From the NCBI GenBank assembly GCA_002381185.1, contig DFOA01000017.1, forward strand, positions 186,209-250,208: a stretch of DNA of 64,000 nt. Reading direction: 5' to 3'. Shown here piece after piece: positions 33,929 through 42,785 of the stretch (position 1 is the first letter of the stretch; every line of letters begins with the position of its first letter). The stretch is from Firmicutes bacterium UBA3553. Its GTDB lineage: Bacteria > Bacillota > Clostridia > Tissierellales > Sedimentibacteraceae. The notes beneath the pieces are model-generated. The model had not been told where the DNA came from. It worked only from the letters and a program-made list of their open reading frames with translations, and made no database searches. The translations under genes were made by a program, and so were the position numbers.

Positions 33929-35308
33929 ATGAAAAACCATGATGATGTATTATACCGTGCAATTAGATCCATGTACTATACTATTGTAACAGATGAAAAG
34001 GGCAATGTAATATGCTTAAGTAAAAACTATGAAGATCTGCTTGATGTTCGTGGTGAAGATTACATCGGCAAGTCCGTCCAGAACTTGATAGAAAATTCTG
34101 AAATACCCCGTGTAATTCAGACCAAAAAGGAAGAAATAGGACATTTATTTACCTTGAAAAATGGATTGACCGTTGTTTGTAACAGGATTCCTGTAATTGA
34201 AAACGATATACTTTATGGAGTAATCAGCTCAGCTACTTTTTATGATTTAAGTGAAGTATCATTGCTGAATGACCAGATTGAAAAATTGAGAAAAGAAAAT
34301 TTGGAATATAAGAAAAAAATAACCGAACTTTATTCAAAGCAAAAATACTCGATTGATCAGATTATTGGAGATTCTGCCCAGGTTATGGATATAAAAAATA
34401 TAGTTCAGCGATTTGCCGACTCAAATCTGACATTTTTAATTACCGGAGAAACAGGCACAGGCAAGGAGGTATTTGCCAATGCCATTCATAAGTTAAGCAG
34501 CAGAAAAAGTGAAAATTTCGTAAAGATTAATTGTGCTGCTATTCCAAAAGATTTGCTGGAATCAGAACTTTTTGGGTACGAAGCAGGTTCATTTTCAGGG
34601 GCGCTTAAAAGTGGGAAAATGGGTAAATTTGAACTTGCCAATCATGGCACACTTCTTCTGGATGAAATAGGTGAAATGCCTCTTGCTTTGCAGTCAAAGC
34701 TTTTAAGAGTACTTCAGGAAAACGAACTTGAACGAATAGGTGGACTTGAAACCATTAAACTTGATGTGCGCATTATATGCAGCACAAACCAAAATATTGA
34801 AGAACAGGTTGAAAAAGGTTTGTTCAGAAAAGACTTGTACTACAGAATAAATGTTATTGAAATAAATTTGCCCCCTTTAAGAAACCGTCTGGAAGACATA
34901 GTACCACTAAGTAAGTTTTTTATCAGCAAAATAAATAAATCTTATGGTTTAGATGTAACAGAAATAAAAAAAGAAGTGTACGCACTTTTTAATGAATATG
35001 AGTGGATTGGAAATGTCAGGGAGCTGCAGCACGTGTTGGAGCGTGCATGCATAACTGCAGGAGCAGGGGCCCTAAAATTAGAACATTTTGATTTTCTTTT
35101 ATCACGTATTTACAAAAAAGATAAATTGAATAATGAAATATTAAATGATATTAATTCGTTGAACAATATTACCGCGGAAGTAGAAAAAGAAAAAATAATA
35201 AAAACTCTTATTGAAACAAAAGGAAACAAAACTTCGGCGGCAAAGTTATTAAATATTGACCGCAGCAGTCTGTATAATAAATTGAAAAAATACAATATAG
35301 ATATTTAA
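33929..35308 (+). CDS. Sigma-54-dependent activator (PAS-AAA+-Fis) of the BKACE module
   Basis: A 459-residue enhancer-binding protein: one PAS sensor (about 10-105), a short coiled coil (about 108-135, LNDQIEKLRKENLEYKKK), an AAA+ domain with GETGTGKE near 173 and GTLLLDEIGE, and a C-terminal Fis helix-turn-helix (KGNKTSAAKLLNIDR). The sigma-54 contact loop reads GSFSGA instead of GAFTGA. The start at 33929 follows GAGAGGTG; an in-frame ATG at 33911 precedes that site and has none of its own. It most likely binds the palindrome at 32203-32258. Confidence 0.88.
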   Translation: MKNHDDVLYRAIRSMYYTIVTDEKGNVICLSKNYEDLLDVRGEDYIGKSVQNLIENSEIPRVIQTKKEEIGHLFTLKNGLTVVCNRIPVIENDILYGVISSATFYDLSEVSLLNDQIEKLRKENLEYKKKITELYSKQKYSIDQIIGDSAQVMDIKNIVQRFADSNLTFLITGETGTGKEVFANAIHKLSSRKSENFVKINCAAIPKDLLESELFGYEAGSFSGALKSGKMGKFELANHGTLLLDEIGEMPLALQSKLLRVLQENELERIGGLETIKLDVRIICSTNQNIEEQVEKGLFRKDLYYRINVIEINLPPLRNRLEDIVPLSKFFISKINKSYGLDVTEIKKEVYALFNEYEWIGNVRELQHVLERACITAGAGALKLEHFDFLLSRIYKKDKLNNEILNDINSLNNITAEVEKEKIIKTLIETKGNKTSAAKLLNIDRSSLYNKLKKYNIDI

Positions 35309-35396
35309 AATATTATAATTTGAACAAGGTGAAGAATCTAATTGCGAAGCTTCACCACGTTTAAAATTATAAATGATTTTCAATATAACATTTTGA

Positions 35397-36494
35397 TTAT
35401 TTTTCAATACTTTCAACTACATCTTCCACAATTTTTACAGAAGATGATTTATTATACATCTTTTTCATATTTTTTTTCATAGCATTGAGAAGCTGAGGAT
35501 TTTTAATAAGCTCAATTGTGCTGTTAATAATTTGATATGAGTTGTCTGCGATAATTGCGGCACCTCTTTTTTCAAAATACATAGCATTTTCTTTTTCCTG
35601 CCCCGGCACCGGTTTAATTATAACCAGCGGAAGCTGTACAGCCAGTGCTTCGCTTAGAGTTATGCCTCCTGATTTTGTGATCATGCAGCATGCTATTTTA
35701 TAAAGGTCGTCAATATTTTCAATGAATCCGAAAACCTTTAAATTTTTAAGCCCAAGTGATTCAAGTTTCATTTTCTGTATTTTGTTATTACCGCAAACAA
35801 CTGCAACCTGAATCATTTTATTTTTGCAAAGCTCTATGCATACCTTTTTAATGTCCTTAAATACTCCAAAGGCCCCTGAATTTATAAGGACAATTTTCTT
35901 TCCTCTTTTGAAGTTATATTTTTTGTAAAGCATTGAAATGTTTTCTGCCTCTTCAAAGGCTGCTCTTATTGGTATTCCCGATACAACGGTTTTTTCAACC
36001 GGTATGTTCATTTTCTTCAGCTCTTCCTTCAGCTCTTCTGTTGCAATATAAAACTTGTCAATTTCTTCGCTCAGCCAAAGCTTATGGACATAAAAATCCG
36101 TAACTATATTGAAGACAGGTATGTTTTCTCCAAGGCTGTTCTTAATTTTTAGCGAAGCTAATATAGGGAATGTATTGATTATTACATCAGGCTTAAACTC
36201 TTTTGATATATCACTTAACTTCTTATAGCCAAAATTTCTGTATAGTTCAATTACTTTTTTATCTGTAAGCTTTTCTGATCCGTAATACAATATTGAGTAT
36301 GCTTCTCCAAAGTCATAGCTTTTAATATATGCTTTTTTTATGGTTTCTGTGATTTTCGGATGTGCTTCTGTGAACAGGTCAACAACGAATACATTATTGT
36401 AGCCTTTGTTGATAAATGCATTCTTTAATGCTGTAGCGACCATCTTATGTCCGTTTCCAAAAGGCGCAGTAGTTATTAAAATATTTAAATCCAT
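35397..36494 (-). CDS. MGDG-synthase/UgtP-like glycosyltransferase (GT28 family)
   Basis: A 365-residue glycosyltransferase of the monogalactosyldiacylglycerol synthase / processive diacylglycerol glucosyltransferase type. N-terminal signature ITTAPFGNGHKMVATAL; the UDP-sugar-binding C-terminal half has MITKSGGITLSEAL and PLVIIKPVPGQEKENA. It probably transfers a hexose from UDP-sugar to diacylglycerol at the inner membrane face to make glycolipids or teichoic-acid anchors. The start at 36494 follows GGAGG; an ATG seven codons upstream precedes that site. Divergent from the GDT1 gene. Confidence 0.87.
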   Translation of the reverse strand: MDLNILITTAPFGNGHKMVATALKNAFINKGYNNVFVVDLFTEAHPKITETIKKAYIKSYDFGEAYSILYYGSEKLTDKKVIELYRNFGYKKLSDISKEFKPDVIINTFPILASLKIKNSLGENIPVFNIVTDFYVHKLWLSEEIDKFYIATEELKEELKKMNIPVEKTVVSGIPIRAAFEEAENISMLYKKYNFKRGKKIVLINSGAFGVFKDIKKVCIELCKNKMIQVAVVCGNNKIQKMKLESLGLKNLKVFGFIENIDDLYKIACCMITKSGGITLSEALAVQLPLVIIKPVPGQEKENAMYFEKRGAAIIADNSYQIINSTIELIKNPQLLNAMKKNMKKMYNKSSSVKIVEDVVESIEK

Positions 36495-36608
36495 AATGCC
36501 TCCATAGAAAATCAATAAATTAATGTTCTGTTTGTACGTGTTCTCAAATATTATAATATATAACTCAAATTAATAAAAGTACAATTATTATTTATATGGA
36601 GGGAAAAT

Positions 36609-37160
36609 GTGTTTGAAGAATTCTTAGAAGCATTTGTGCTGGTCTTTGTTGCTGAAGTAGGAGATAAAACACAATTGATGCTTATGACATTAGCTGCAAA
36701 GTACACTGTAGTACAAATGCTTTCAGGCATATTGCTCGGTGTTACCGCAAACCATGGTGCAGCTGTAGTAATCGGATGTTGTTTGTCCAGTGTAATAAAA
36801 GGAAGACTGCTTCAAATATTTGCAGGTTTTATATTTATTGTTTTCGGCATAATAACCATTGTATTTGACGATGAGAACGAAAAAGGCAGAAATTTTAAAT
36901 TTGGACCGATTCTTACAACAGCCCTTACATTTCTGCTGGGAGAAATAGGAGATAAGACACAGCTTACTGCCATGACCCTGGCCATGGAAGCACAGCATCC
37001 TGCATTGGTGCTTGCGGGATCTGTTGCGGGAATGCTGGCTATAGGCATGGTTGGAATAATTATCGGAACAACATTGACTAAATACATTCCTTCTAATATA
37101 ATAAAAACAATATCAGGATTGGTTTTTATAATATTTGGATTAATGAGGTTTATTGAATAG
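36609..37160 (+). CDS. GDT1/TMEM165 family cation transporter (UPF0016)
   Basis: A 183-residue, six-helix membrane protein with the two hallmark motifs, EVGDKTQLM (about 15-23) and EIGDKTQLT (about 111-119), one per three-helix repeat. The family moves Mn2+ or Ca2+; bacterial members are mostly manganese exporters. The start is a GTG at 36609 with GGAGGG about 5 bp upstream; the ATG at 36607 is in another frame. Its TAG is followed with no gap by the ATG of the Nudix gene, giving tight coupling. Confidence 0.88.
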   Translation: MFEEFLEAFVLVFVAEVGDKTQLMLMTLAAKYTVVQMLSGILLGVTANHGAAVVIGCCLSSVIKGRLLQIFAGFIFIVFGIITIVFDDENEKGRNFKFGPILTTALTFLLGEIGDKTQLTAMTLAMEAQHPALVLAGSVAGMLAIGMVGIIIGTTLTKYIPSNIIKTISGLVFIIFGLMRFIE

Positions 37161-37784
37161 ATGAATTTAAACGAAGTAAAAGACAAAATGAAAGATACAT
37201 TACCGCATCCAATTGACGATGACTTAAGATTTTCAGTGCTGCTGCCTTTAATTGAAATTGATGGGAAGATTCATTTGATTTATGAAGTCAGATCTGAATC
37301 AATCAGACAGCCTGGTGAAATATCATTTCCCGGAGGTAAAATAGAAGAAAATGAAAGCCCCGAGTATGCTGCTGTAAGAGAAACACACGAAGAATTGAAG
37401 ATTGATGAAGACAATATTGAAATTCTGGCAGAAATGGATTATGCCACAAGCAAAAGTGGCTCTTTTGTTTATACGTTTTTAGGACATATTAAAAATACAG
37501 ATGCTTCAAAAATAAACTACAACAGGGATGAAGTCTCTGAATTGTTTTTTGTGCCTTTATCTTATTTCTTGGAGAATGAACCTGAGAAATACTATATGAA
37601 CTACTATCCCAAGGCAGACAATGATTTTCCGTACCATATGGTCAATGACGGAAAGAATTACAATTGGGAAAGTATCAGGTATCCTGTCTATTTTTATAAA
37701 TTTAAGGACTATATAATCTGGGGACTGACTGCAAAGATAACATACAGCTTCATAAATAAGATAAAAAAAACTAATAAAAATTGA
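37161..37784 (+). CDS. Nudix hydrolase, CoA-pyrophosphatase (NudL-like) type
   Basis: A 207-residue Nudix protein. The Nudix box GGKIEENESPEYAAVRETHEEL is complete (G-x5-E-x7-RE-x2-EE) and is preceded by SIRQPGEISFP, the UPF0035 pattern of CoA diphosphatases such as NudL. These manganese- or magnesium-dependent enzymes split CoA into phosphopantetheine and 3',5'-ADP. Abutting a GDT1 manganese-type transporter is suggestive but unproven. Convergent to sufU, with 71 bp between and no strong terminator visible. Confidence 0.87.
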   Translation: MNLNEVKDKMKDTLPHPIDDDLRFSVLLPLIEIDGKIHLIYEVRSESIRQPGEISFPGGKIEENESPEYAAVRETHEELKIDEDNIEILAEMDYATSKSGSFVYTFLGHIKNTDASKINYNRDEVSELFFVPLSYFLENEPEKYYMNYYPKADNDFPYHMVNDGKNYNWESIRYPVYFYKFKDYIIWGLTAKITYSFINKIKKTNKN

Positions 37785-37855
37785 GTTTGGTAAAGGACGG
37801 TCACAATCGCATATAAAATGAAAAGTGACACATCCTTTTATAGATCAATTCAGAG

Positions 37856-38296
37856 TTAATTTTGGGTTTTGTTCAGAGCCTCCTCCAATGTATGCCATGC
37901 CAGTACGGCGCATTTAACCCTGGCGGGCATGTTGGAGATATTTTCGAAGGCAACTGCATCTCCCAGCTCTTCCAGCTCTTTTTCATCGGTTATATCTTTT
38001 TTAATCATACCCGTAAATTTTTCTATGAGCTTTTTGGATTCGTCAATGCTCTTTCCCTCTACAAGTTCCGCCATGATGGAGGCAGATGCTTGAGATATGG
38101 CGCATCCTTCTCCCGATAATGCCACATGTTTTATGATATCATCTTTAACATGCAGATAAAGGGTCAGGTCATCCCCGCAACTTGGATTTACACCTCTCAT
38201 CGTGATGTCTGGATTATCCATGGAATGGCGGTGCTTATTTGTTCTGCTGTAATGGGTTATTATTTCAGTGTACAATTCGTTTAGTTCCGTAGCCAA
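37856..38296 (-). CDS. sufU: SufU iron-sulfur assembly sulfur-transfer protein
   Basis: A 146-residue SufU/NifU-like protein. In Firmicutes SufU is a zinc protein that accepts persulfide sulfur from SufS. The three cysteines of the zinc/sulfur site are visible: NPSCGDDL, GEGCAISQAS and RVKCAVLAWHTLEEAL. The start is a TTG at 38296 preceded by AGGAGG and overlapping the end of sufS by 32 bp, indicating coupled translation. It is the last gene of the suf operon. No sufE is present, as expected for a SufU-type system. Confidence 0.92.
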   Translation of the reverse strand: MATELNELYTEIITHYSRTNKHRHSMDNPDITMRGVNPSCGDDLTLYLHVKDDIIKHVALSGEGCAISQASASIMAELVEGKSIDESKKLIEKFTGMIKKDITDEKELEELGDAVAFENISNMPARVKCAVLAWHTLEEALNKTQN

Positions 38297-39506
38297 GCCA
38301 CCTCCTTACTTCTTTCAGGCTTTCAGCCAGACGGTCTATATCGTCCTTTGTATTGTAAAGATACACACTTGCCCTGCAGGTTGAGGAGACACCCAAATAC
38401 TTGTGAAAAGGCTGAGCACAGTGATGACCGGCCCTGACAGCTATTTTGTCCGCATTGAGTATCGTTGCTATATCATGTGGATGAGCTCCTTCCATTACAA
38501 AAGGCACCACTCCTATGCGACCCTCAGGATTCAGTGAGCCTATTACTTTCAGGTGGGGGATATTGCTTAGCTTCTCCAGCATATATGTCGTAAGTTCTTT
38601 TTCGATTTCCATAATTGTTGGCATTCCTATTACGTTTAAATAATCAATGGCAGCGGACAAACCTGCGGCACCTCCGACATTCTGTGTTCCTCCCTCAAAT
38701 TTCTGGGGCAGAGGAGCGTAAGTGGAGTCCTGTTCTTCCACATATTCTATCATGTCGCCTCCGTACAAAAATGGGGGCATGGACTCAAGCAGATTTTCCT
38801 TTCCGCAGAGGATGCCTATTCCCATTGGGGCAAGCATTTTATGGCCTGAAAACACATAGAAATCCGCATCCAGGGCAGATATATCCACAGATATATGGGG
38901 AGTGCTCTGAGTGCCGTCTACAACTACGACAGCTCCAAATTTGTGCGCTCTTTCGATTATTGCTTCAATGGGGTTAATTTTTCCCGTCACGTTGGAAATG
39001 TGGGCAACAGCTACTATTTTTGTCTGCTTAGTTATTTTTTCCTCTATTTCCTCTTGAGAAACTGCTCCGTCTTTGTCGGTATAAAGATAGGAAATTACGG
39101 CACCCTTTGCTTTTGCCGCCACCTGCCAGGGCACAAGATTGCTGTGGTGTTCGGAAACTGCCAGAACTACACGGTCGCCGGCTTTCAAAGATGTCATTCC
39201 GTAGCTTTGGGCAATGATGTTCAATGCCTCCGTTGAGTTTTTCGTAAATACAATCTGATTATCTGATTTTGCTCCGATGAAACCGCGAACCTTTTTCCTG
39301 GCAGATTCCAAGATATTGGTAGCCTGTACGCTCAAATCGTAAGCGCCGCGGTGAGGATTTGCATTTGATGATTCATAATATTTTGAAACAGCATTAAGCA
39401 CGGAGAAGGGCTTTTGTGTGGTTGCAGCATTATCCAGATAAATCGTCTGGTGACCCTTCTCGTCCCTTTGCAAGAGCAGAGGAAAATCATTTACATAATT
39501 GTTCAT
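38265..39506 (-). CDS. sufS: Cysteine desulfurase SufS
   Basis: A 413-residue PLP-dependent class V aminotransferase-fold enzyme that removes sulfur from cysteine for Fe-S assembly. YLDNAATTQKP starts the domain; the PLP lysine is in FSGHKMLAP near 227; the catalytic cysteine is in RAGHHCAQPFH near 366. The usual DGAQS reads DGTQS. Start ATG follows AAGGAGGG and overlaps the sufD stop as ATGA. Acts with SufU and the SufBCD scaffold in the cytoplasm. Confidence 0.94.
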   Translation of the reverse strand: MNNYVNDFPLLLQRDEKGHQTIYLDNAATTQKPFSVLNAVSKYYESSNANPHRGAYDLSVQATNILESARKKVRGFIGAKSDNQIVFTKNSTEALNIIAQSYGMTSLKAGDRVVLAVSEHHSNLVPWQVAAKAKGAVISYLYTDKDGAVSQEEIEEKITKQTKIVAVAHISNVTGKINPIEAIIERAHKFGAVVVVDGTQSTPHISVDISALDADFYVFSGHKMLAPMGIGILCGKENLLESMPPFLYGGDMIEYVEEQDSTYAPLPQKFEGGTQNVGGAAGLSAAIDYLNVIGMPTIMEIEKELTTYMLEKLSNIPHLKVIGSLNPEGRIGVVPFVMEGAHPHDIATILNADKIAVRAGHHCAQPFHKYLGVSSTCRASVYLYNTKDDIDRLAESLKEVRRWLGYGTKRIVH

Positions 39507-40606
39507 ATGTTTTTCCCTCCTTTTAAAATGGATTTTTGTAGAATTTCAAGAATTTCGTCCTGAAGAGATATGTCAGGGACAGCTTGGAGAACGGATGAAA
39601 AAGCTGCTTCGGCCAGCAGTTTTTTTGCTTCCTGCTCACTTAGTCCTCTGCTCATCAAATAAAACATCAGCTTGTCATCAGGACGTCCTGAGGTTGCCGC
39701 ATGCTCTCCATCCACATCGTCCTCTCCGCATAGCAGGATCGGGACAGATAAATTTATTACTCCGGGTTCAAGCATCAGCACGGTTTCTTCCTCCCTGCCT
39801 TTGGAGCCGGAAGAGCCGCTTATAAAGTCAATAGTATCTCTGAAAATCTTTTTGCTTTGCCCCAACAGGACTCCTCTGGCACGGATATTGCTTACGGACT
39901 TTCTTCCTCTGTGCTCTGCTCTGGATGAAATATCAACAGAGCGTGTGCCATCTCCCAGATACAGAATATCAAGGTCTGCTTCACTTTCATCTCCTTTTAG
40001 AATCAAGTTGCAGCTTGACACGGTGTCTGCAGCTCCCATTTCAGTCAAAATCACGTGAATTTGTGCTCCATTTTCCGCAATCCCCTCTGTAATGTCAGTG
40101 TGAGTTGCTACTTTACTCATGAGCTGGATTTTAATTATTTTTACATTGGAATTCTTTCCGGCAAAAATACGGGTACGGCCGCAGTGGTGAACCGGGCTGC
40201 CCTCTTCAGATGTATATTTGAGTATAAATGTGCAGCTGCTTTCATCCTCCGCTTCTATTATGATATCATCCATAAGCACAGAATCTTTTCCCATGTGGTA
40301 CGACAGGATTACAGGGATGTCTTCGTTGTGCCCCTTTGGAATTCTGAAATAACGGCACTTGTTCTTGTTCTCGCTGATAAACAAGCGGACTTCTTCATTC
40401 GTGAAAAAATCTTTAAAATCTTCATTTAATTTGAATTCATCAAAATTATGCTCCAGCATGTGCATATATGCAGAAGCAGCACAATCCTTACATTTGACAG
40501 TGTCTGCATTTTTGCGGGAGTACAATGTGATTTCTCTGTTGTTCACCCCAAGCCAATTCCATGTATTTACAGGCATTCTTTTAATATTGCTCGTTAATTG
40601 GTTCAT
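39503..40606 (-). CDS. sufD: SufD, SufBCD scaffold subunit
   Basis: A 367-residue member of the SufB/SufD beta-helix family, partner of SufB and SufC in the Fe-S assembly scaffold. The C-terminal family signature DDVDGEHAATSGRPDDKLMFYLMSRGLSEQEA is clear, with the conserved histidine. The start at 40606 is preferred: AGGAGG sits 6 bp upstream, while the ATG at 40612 touches that site. Close spacing to sufB (10 bp) supports one transcript. A shorter and more divergent N-terminal region than SufB is normal for SufD. Confidence 0.9.
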   Translation of the reverse strand: MNQLTSNIKRMPVNTWNWLGVNNREITLYSRKNADTVKCKDCAASAYMHMLEHNFDEFKLNEDFKDFFTNEEVRLFISENKNKCRYFRIPKGHNEDIPVILSYHMGKDSVLMDDIIIEAEDESSCTFILKYTSEEGSPVHHCGRTRIFAGKNSNVKIIKIQLMSKVATHTDITEGIAENGAQIHVILTEMGAADTVSSCNLILKGDESEADLDILYLGDGTRSVDISSRAEHRGRKSVSNIRARGVLLGQSKKIFRDTIDFISGSSGSKGREEETVLMLEPGVINLSVPILLCGEDDVDGEHAATSGRPDDKLMFYLMSRGLSEQEAKKLLAEAAFSSVLQAVPDISLQDEILEILQKSILKGGKNI

Positions 40607-40616
40607 GTTCATCCTC

Positions 40617-42023
40617 CTAACCTATGGTTCCTTCAAGCTCCAGGCTTATGAGCCGGTTCATTTCCACTGCATATTCCAGAGGCAGCTCCTTTGCCACAGG
40701 CTCCGCAAAGCCCCTCACGATCATAGCTTTTGCCTGTTCCTCCGTAAGTCCCCTGGTCATCAGGTAGAAAACGGCATCATCGCTTATTCTTCCGATTTTC
40801 GCCTCATGTCCTATGTCAACCTGGTTGTTTCGTATATCCATTGCGGGTATGGTGTCTGTGCGGGAAGAACTGTCCATCATGAGTGATTCGCAAATAATCG
40901 AGGATTTGGTTCCCGTGGCTTCAGGCAGAATGTTAATGGAACTGCGGTAAACTGAAATACCTCCGTCCTTGGATATGGAGCGGGAATTGATGGTTGATGA
41001 GGTATTGGGTGCCGCATGGACAACCTTGGTGCCGGTGTCGAGATTCTGACCCTTTGAGGCAAAGCTTATTCCTGTAAACTCTGATTTGGCACCTTCTCCC
41101 TTTAAAATACTGGATGGATAGAGCATTGTAATGTGCGAGCCGAAGGTTCCAGAAATCCATTCGATAGTTCCGTTTTTTTCAACCAAAGCGCGCTTGGTAT
41201 TCAGGTTCATCATATTCTTGGACCAGTTTTCAATCGTGGAATAACGAAGAGATGCTCCTTCACGTACATACAGCTCCACACATCCTGCGTGGAGATTAAG
41301 AATATTATATTTCGGAGCTGAGCAGCCTTCGATGAAATGTACATCAGCACCCTTCTCTACAACAATCAGGGTGTGCTCGAACTGTCCTGCGCCAGGCGCA
41401 TTCAGCCTGAAGTAGGATTGCAGCGGTATGGAAAGACGCACGCCTTCTGGCACATACACAAAAGAGCCTCCTGACCATACAGCACCGTGGAGGGCAGCAA
41501 ACTTATGGTCAGTGGGAGGAACGAGCTTCATAAACAGCTCTCTTACAATATCCTCATTTTCCCGCATTGCCGTCTCCATGTCCGTATAAATGACTCCTTG
41601 GCTTAACAGTTCTTTTCTTACGTTGTGATAAACAACCTCAGAATCATATTGTGCTCCCACGCCTGCGAGGGATTCTCTTTCAGCCTTGGGGATTCCAAGT
41701 CTTTCAAATGTATCTTTTATATATTCCGGAACTTCGTTCCAGTCACTTTTCATGGTAGTATTTGGCCTTACGTAGGTAACAATCTGATTCATATCCAGCT
41801 CATCGAGAGAAGGTCCCCATGACGGAAGAGATGTTTTATTGTATATTTCCAAAGACTTCAAACGTAATTCCAGCATCCAGGCAGGTTCATTTTTTTGCCT
41901 GGATATTTCTTTTACAATTTCTGCAGTGAGACCTGTACCTGTCTTGTAGTTATTTGAATCTTCGTTCCTTATATCATATATTTCTCGGTTTATGTCTTCA
42001 AGTTGTGTTTTTTGTTTTTCCAT
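40617..42023 (-). CDS. sufB: SufB, Fe-S cluster scaffold
   Basis: A 468-residue SufB, the main scaffold on which Fe-S clusters are built. Conserved features: the N-terminal KNEPAWMLELRLKSLE, KLVPPTDHKFAALHGAVWSGG, FEHTLIVVEKGADVHFIEGCSAP, with the cysteine of GCSAP in the proposed sulfur tunnel, and the C-terminal HEAKIGRISDDAVFYLMTRGL. Length is typical. It lies between sufC and sufD and its start has GGAGGAAC upstream. Confidence 0.95.
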   Translation of the reverse strand: MEKQKTQLEDINREIYDIRNEDSNNYKTGTGLTAEIVKEISRQKNEPAWMLELRLKSLEIYNKTSLPSWGPSLDELDMNQIVTYVRPNTTMKSDWNEVPEYIKDTFERLGIPKAERESLAGVGAQYDSEVVYHNVRKELLSQGVIYTDMETAMRENEDIVRELFMKLVPPTDHKFAALHGAVWSGGSFVYVPEGVRLSIPLQSYFRLNAPGAGQFEHTLIVVEKGADVHFIEGCSAPKYNILNLHAGCVELYVREGASLRYSTIENWSKNMMNLNTKRALVEKNGTIEWISGTFGSHITMLYPSSILKGEGAKSEFTGISFASKGQNLDTGTKVVHAAPNTSSTINSRSISKDGGISVYRSSINILPEATGTKSSIICESLMMDSSSRTDTIPAMDIRNNQVDIGHEAKIGRISDDAVFYLMTRGLTEEQAKAMIVRGFAEPVAKELPLEYAVEMNRLISLELEGTIG

Positions 42024-42038
42024 GATGTTCCTCCAGTC

Positions 42039-42785
42039 TTAAAATTCTTCTAAAACAGAGGAGAAGCCGTTCTGGCTTATTTCATCCACCAGGGATGCAT
42101 CCGAGGTCTTTACTATTGTTCCTTCAGCCAGGATATGGACATAATCCACAGGAAGGTTTTGCAGGATTCTGGTAATATGGGTTATGATAATCACGGCATT
42201 GGATTCGTTTTTATATTTCAGTATACTTTCTGATATTATTTTCACCGCATCCACATCAAGACCTGAGTCTGTTTCATCTAAGATGGCAAGCCTTGGATTG
42301 AGCACAGAAAGCTGAAGTATTTCACTCTTCTTTTTTTCTCCTCCGGAAAAGCCTACGTTAAGGTATCTGGAAGCATAGGACTCATCCATGTCAAGCTCCT
42401 GCATTTTTGATTTCAATTCCCTCCTGAAATTCAGCAGTTGTATATCTTTGCCGGTATACGCCGCTTTTGCAAAGCGCAGGAAATTTTCTACCGTAATACC
42501 GGAAATTTCTTCTGGAACCTGGAAAGACAGAAACATACCCTTTCTTGCTCTCACGTCAGGTTTTTCATATGTAATATCATCATTCTCAAAATAAATCTTA
42601 CCGCTATCCACAGAATACTGGGGATCACCCATGAGCACATTGGCCAATGTGGATTTTCCTGCACCATTAGGTCCCATGATTACATGGACCTCGCCTGGTT
42701 TTACCTGCAGGTTTATCCCTCTAAGTATCTCCTTGCCCTCAATAGATACATGAAGATTTTCAACGGTTAATAAATTCTTTTGCAC
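42039..42785 (-). CDS. sufC: SufC, ABC-type ATPase of the SufBCD complex
   Basis: A soluble ABC ATPase (248 residues from the chosen start). Walker A GPNGAGKST, signature FSGGEKKKSEI (typical of SufC rather than transport ATPases), Walker B LAILDETDSGLDVDA, and the H-loop in IITHITRIL. It binds SufB and SufD and powers the scaffold. The start is probably the GTG at 42785, 8 bp after GGGAGG; another GTG at 42794 overlaps that site. The gene begins inside the 3' end of the MarR regulator, so the two are coupled. Confidence 0.93.
   Translation of the reverse strand: MQKNLLTVENLHVSIEGKEILRGINLQVKPGEVHVIMGPNGAGKSTLANVLMGDPQYSVDSGKIYFENDDITYEKPDVRARKGMFLSFQVPEEISGITVENFLRFAKAAYTGKDIQLLNFRRELKSKMQELDMDESYASRYLNVGFSGGEKKKSEILQLSVLNPRLAILDETDSGLDVDAVKIISESILKYKNESNAVIIITHITRILQNLPVDYVHILAEGTIVKTSDASLVDEISQNGFSSVLEEF

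Noticed and set aside
35328..35357. GGTGAAG ... CTTCACC hairpin after the third activator as a terminator
   Set aside because: The stem is short with a large loop and no T run follows.
36538..36565. Possible promoter TTGTAC ... TATAAT before the GDT1 gene
   Set aside because: The spacer is only 14 bp, too short for a normal sigma-A promoter.
40359..40886. 175-codon plus-strand frame across sufD-sufB
   Set aside because: Antisense to conserved suf genes with hydrophobic but non-family translation.
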